From: CAKSIN01 sp964423705
GTDB lineage: Bacteria; Bacillota; Clostridia; UMGS1810
Direction: 5' to 3'
DNA length: 13,240 nt
NCBI GenBank assembly: GCA_964423705.1
Contig: CAYRGA010000048.1
Location: 1 to 13,240 of the forward strand
Shown: positions 12,440 through 13,240 of the stretch, in pieces
How the letters are laid out: each line of letters begins with the position of its first letter
Position numbering within the stretch: the stretch's first letter is position 1
The notes under the pieces: generated by a model
What the model saw: only the letters and a program-made list of their open reading frames with translations
Told to the model about the DNA's origin: nothing
Databases searched by the model: none
Made by a program: the position numbers and the translations under genes

Positions 12440-13240
12440 TTATTCTGACAAATCACATTTTCTCACCGCATCGCGCACCTCCAGAACATATGACGGCGAA
12501 ACAGACAGCTCATCTATGCCCATTTGCAAAAAACGCTTTGTAAGTGAGGTGTCTGCGGCAAGCTCGCCGCAGATGCCGACCCATTTGCCGTGCTTGTGTG
12601 CATTTTCTGCAGAAAGTTCTATCAGATGCAGTACAGCATCGTGGTGGGTGTCGCAGAAACTTTCTATATCCGGATTCTGCCTGTCACAGGCCAGCGTGTA
12701 CTGTGTCAGGTCGTTTGTACCTATGCTGAAAAAATCGACCATAGGTGCGAGCTTGCCGCTTATTATAGCGGCTGCCGGTGTTTCAATCATTATGCCCAGC
12801 TCCGTCTTTTCACAGTAGGCTATTCCTTGTGCCTTCAGCTCATCCTTTACCTCACGGCAAAGTTTTAAAATCCGCTCCACCTCATCTGTACTTATAATCA
12901 TTGGGAACATAATTCCGAGATTTCCGTATACCGATGCACGAAACAGTGCTTTGATCTGTGTTTTGAAAATATCTGGCTTCGTAAGGCAAATGCGTATCGC
13001 CCTGTAGCCGAGAGCGGGATTTTCCTCGTGTTTAAGCTTGAAATAATCGGCTTTTTTGTCTGCGCCGATGTCAAGGGTGCGGATGATTACTTTTTTCCCC
13101 GCCATGCTTTCGAGAACCTGCCGATATGCCAAAAACTGCTGCTCCTCTGTAGGAAAATCATTGTTTTCAAGGTACAGAAATTCACTTCGAAACAGTCCTA
13201 TTCCGCCGGCATCATTCAGCAGTACGGCACCGATGTTGTC
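12440..13240 (-). CDS. ptsI: Phosphoenolpyruvate-protein phosphotransferase (PTS enzyme I), C-terminal part
   Basis: The 266 residues in the window are the C-terminal PEP-binding barrel of enzyme I, which starts the sugar phosphotransferase chain by moving phosphate from PEP to HPr. The frame stays open to the right edge, beginning DNIGAVLLNDAGGIGLFRSE, so the TTG at 13132 is not a start. Visible features are the PEP-binding Arg in GLFRSEF (residue 18 of the fragment), RTLDIGADK, IMIETPAA with its metal-binding Glu, the family signature FFSIGTNDLTQYTLACDR (170-187) with its Asn-Asp pair, and the catalytic Cys in GICGE (224). The N-terminal phospho-His domain and start lie beyond the window. 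It ends at a convergent terminator. No defect is visible in the part seen. Confidence 0.96.
   Translation of the reverse strand, partial: DNIGAVLLNDAGGIGLFRSEFLYLENNDFPTEEQQFLAYRQVLESMAGKKVIIRTLDIGADKKADYFKLKHEENPALGYRAIRICLTKPDIFKTQIKALFRASVYGNLGIMFPMIISTDEVERILKLCREVKDELKAQGIAYCEKTELGIMIETPAAAIISGKLAPMVDFFSIGTNDLTQYTLACDRQNPDIESFCDTHHDAVLHLIELSAENAHKHGKWVGICGELAADTSLTKRFLQMGIDELSVSPSYVLEVRDAVRKCDLSE

Noticed and set aside
1..13240. CRISPR arrays, tRNA or rRNA genes, insertion sequences
   Set aside because: I saw no spaced direct repeats, no cloverleaf-type segments, no rRNA sequence and no transposase. The only recombinase is the tyrosine type described.

Overview
The window looks like chromosome of a Gram-positive, low-to-moderate-GC anaerobe of the Clostridia. 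The reasons are strong AGGAGG-type ribosome sites, sigma-A promoters of the TTGATT-17-TGnTATAAT kind, a SPOCS/LysM protein of the spore-former type, a DacF-like carboxypeptidase, a Na+/alanine-type symporter and a PTS enzyme I. I cannot name the species. By eye, the left 5 kb is more A/T-rich than the right 7.5 kb, which suggests an accessory block beside core genes.

Left block (1-5070). The tail of a PIN-family toxin-like protein ends at 113 and is followed by a terminator. A complete tyrosine recombinase (403-1242) comes next. Nine bases after its stop begins a 253-bp element bounded by two identical 25-bp repeats in opposite orientation (1251-1275 and 1479-1503). Each repeat is itself a 9+9 bp dyad around TTGC. 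Inside is a near-consensus sigma-A promoter with an extended -10, which in this orientation points away from the next genes. Inverting the segment would aim it at a four-gene membrane operon (1546-4974). That operon encodes an SPFH protein with four zinc ribbons (YdjI-like), a four-helix membrane protein, a membrane protein with a winged-helix-like segment and a zinc ribbon, and a single-pass protein with a PASTA-like extracytoplasmic part and a helical tail. I read this as a recombinase-driven, phase-variable promoter switch controlling a putative envelope or stress operon, drawn here in a probable OFF state. This is the main discovery candidate in the window.

Middle (5071-9360). A small PNPOx-fold flavoprotein gene has its own strong promoter and ends in a bidirectional terminator. 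It converges on a leftward operon made of an M20 amidohydrolase, an AGCS sodium:amino-acid symporter and a GNAT acetyltransferase. These genes are tightly spaced and plausibly handle acylated amino acids or small peptides. Their promoter lies at 9455-9484, with a leader of about 85 nt that can form alternative pairings.

Right (9361-13240). A SPOCS-LysM protein, with a sigma-E-like promoter candidate, and a D-alanyl-D-alanine carboxypeptidase are read rightward and suggest sporulation or cell-wall work. The carboxypeptidase's ribosome site is buried in a perfect 12-bp hairpin. A convergent terminator separates them from the C-terminal 266 residues of PTS enzyme I, which runs off the right edge. 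I saw no rRNA, tRNA or CRISPR array.
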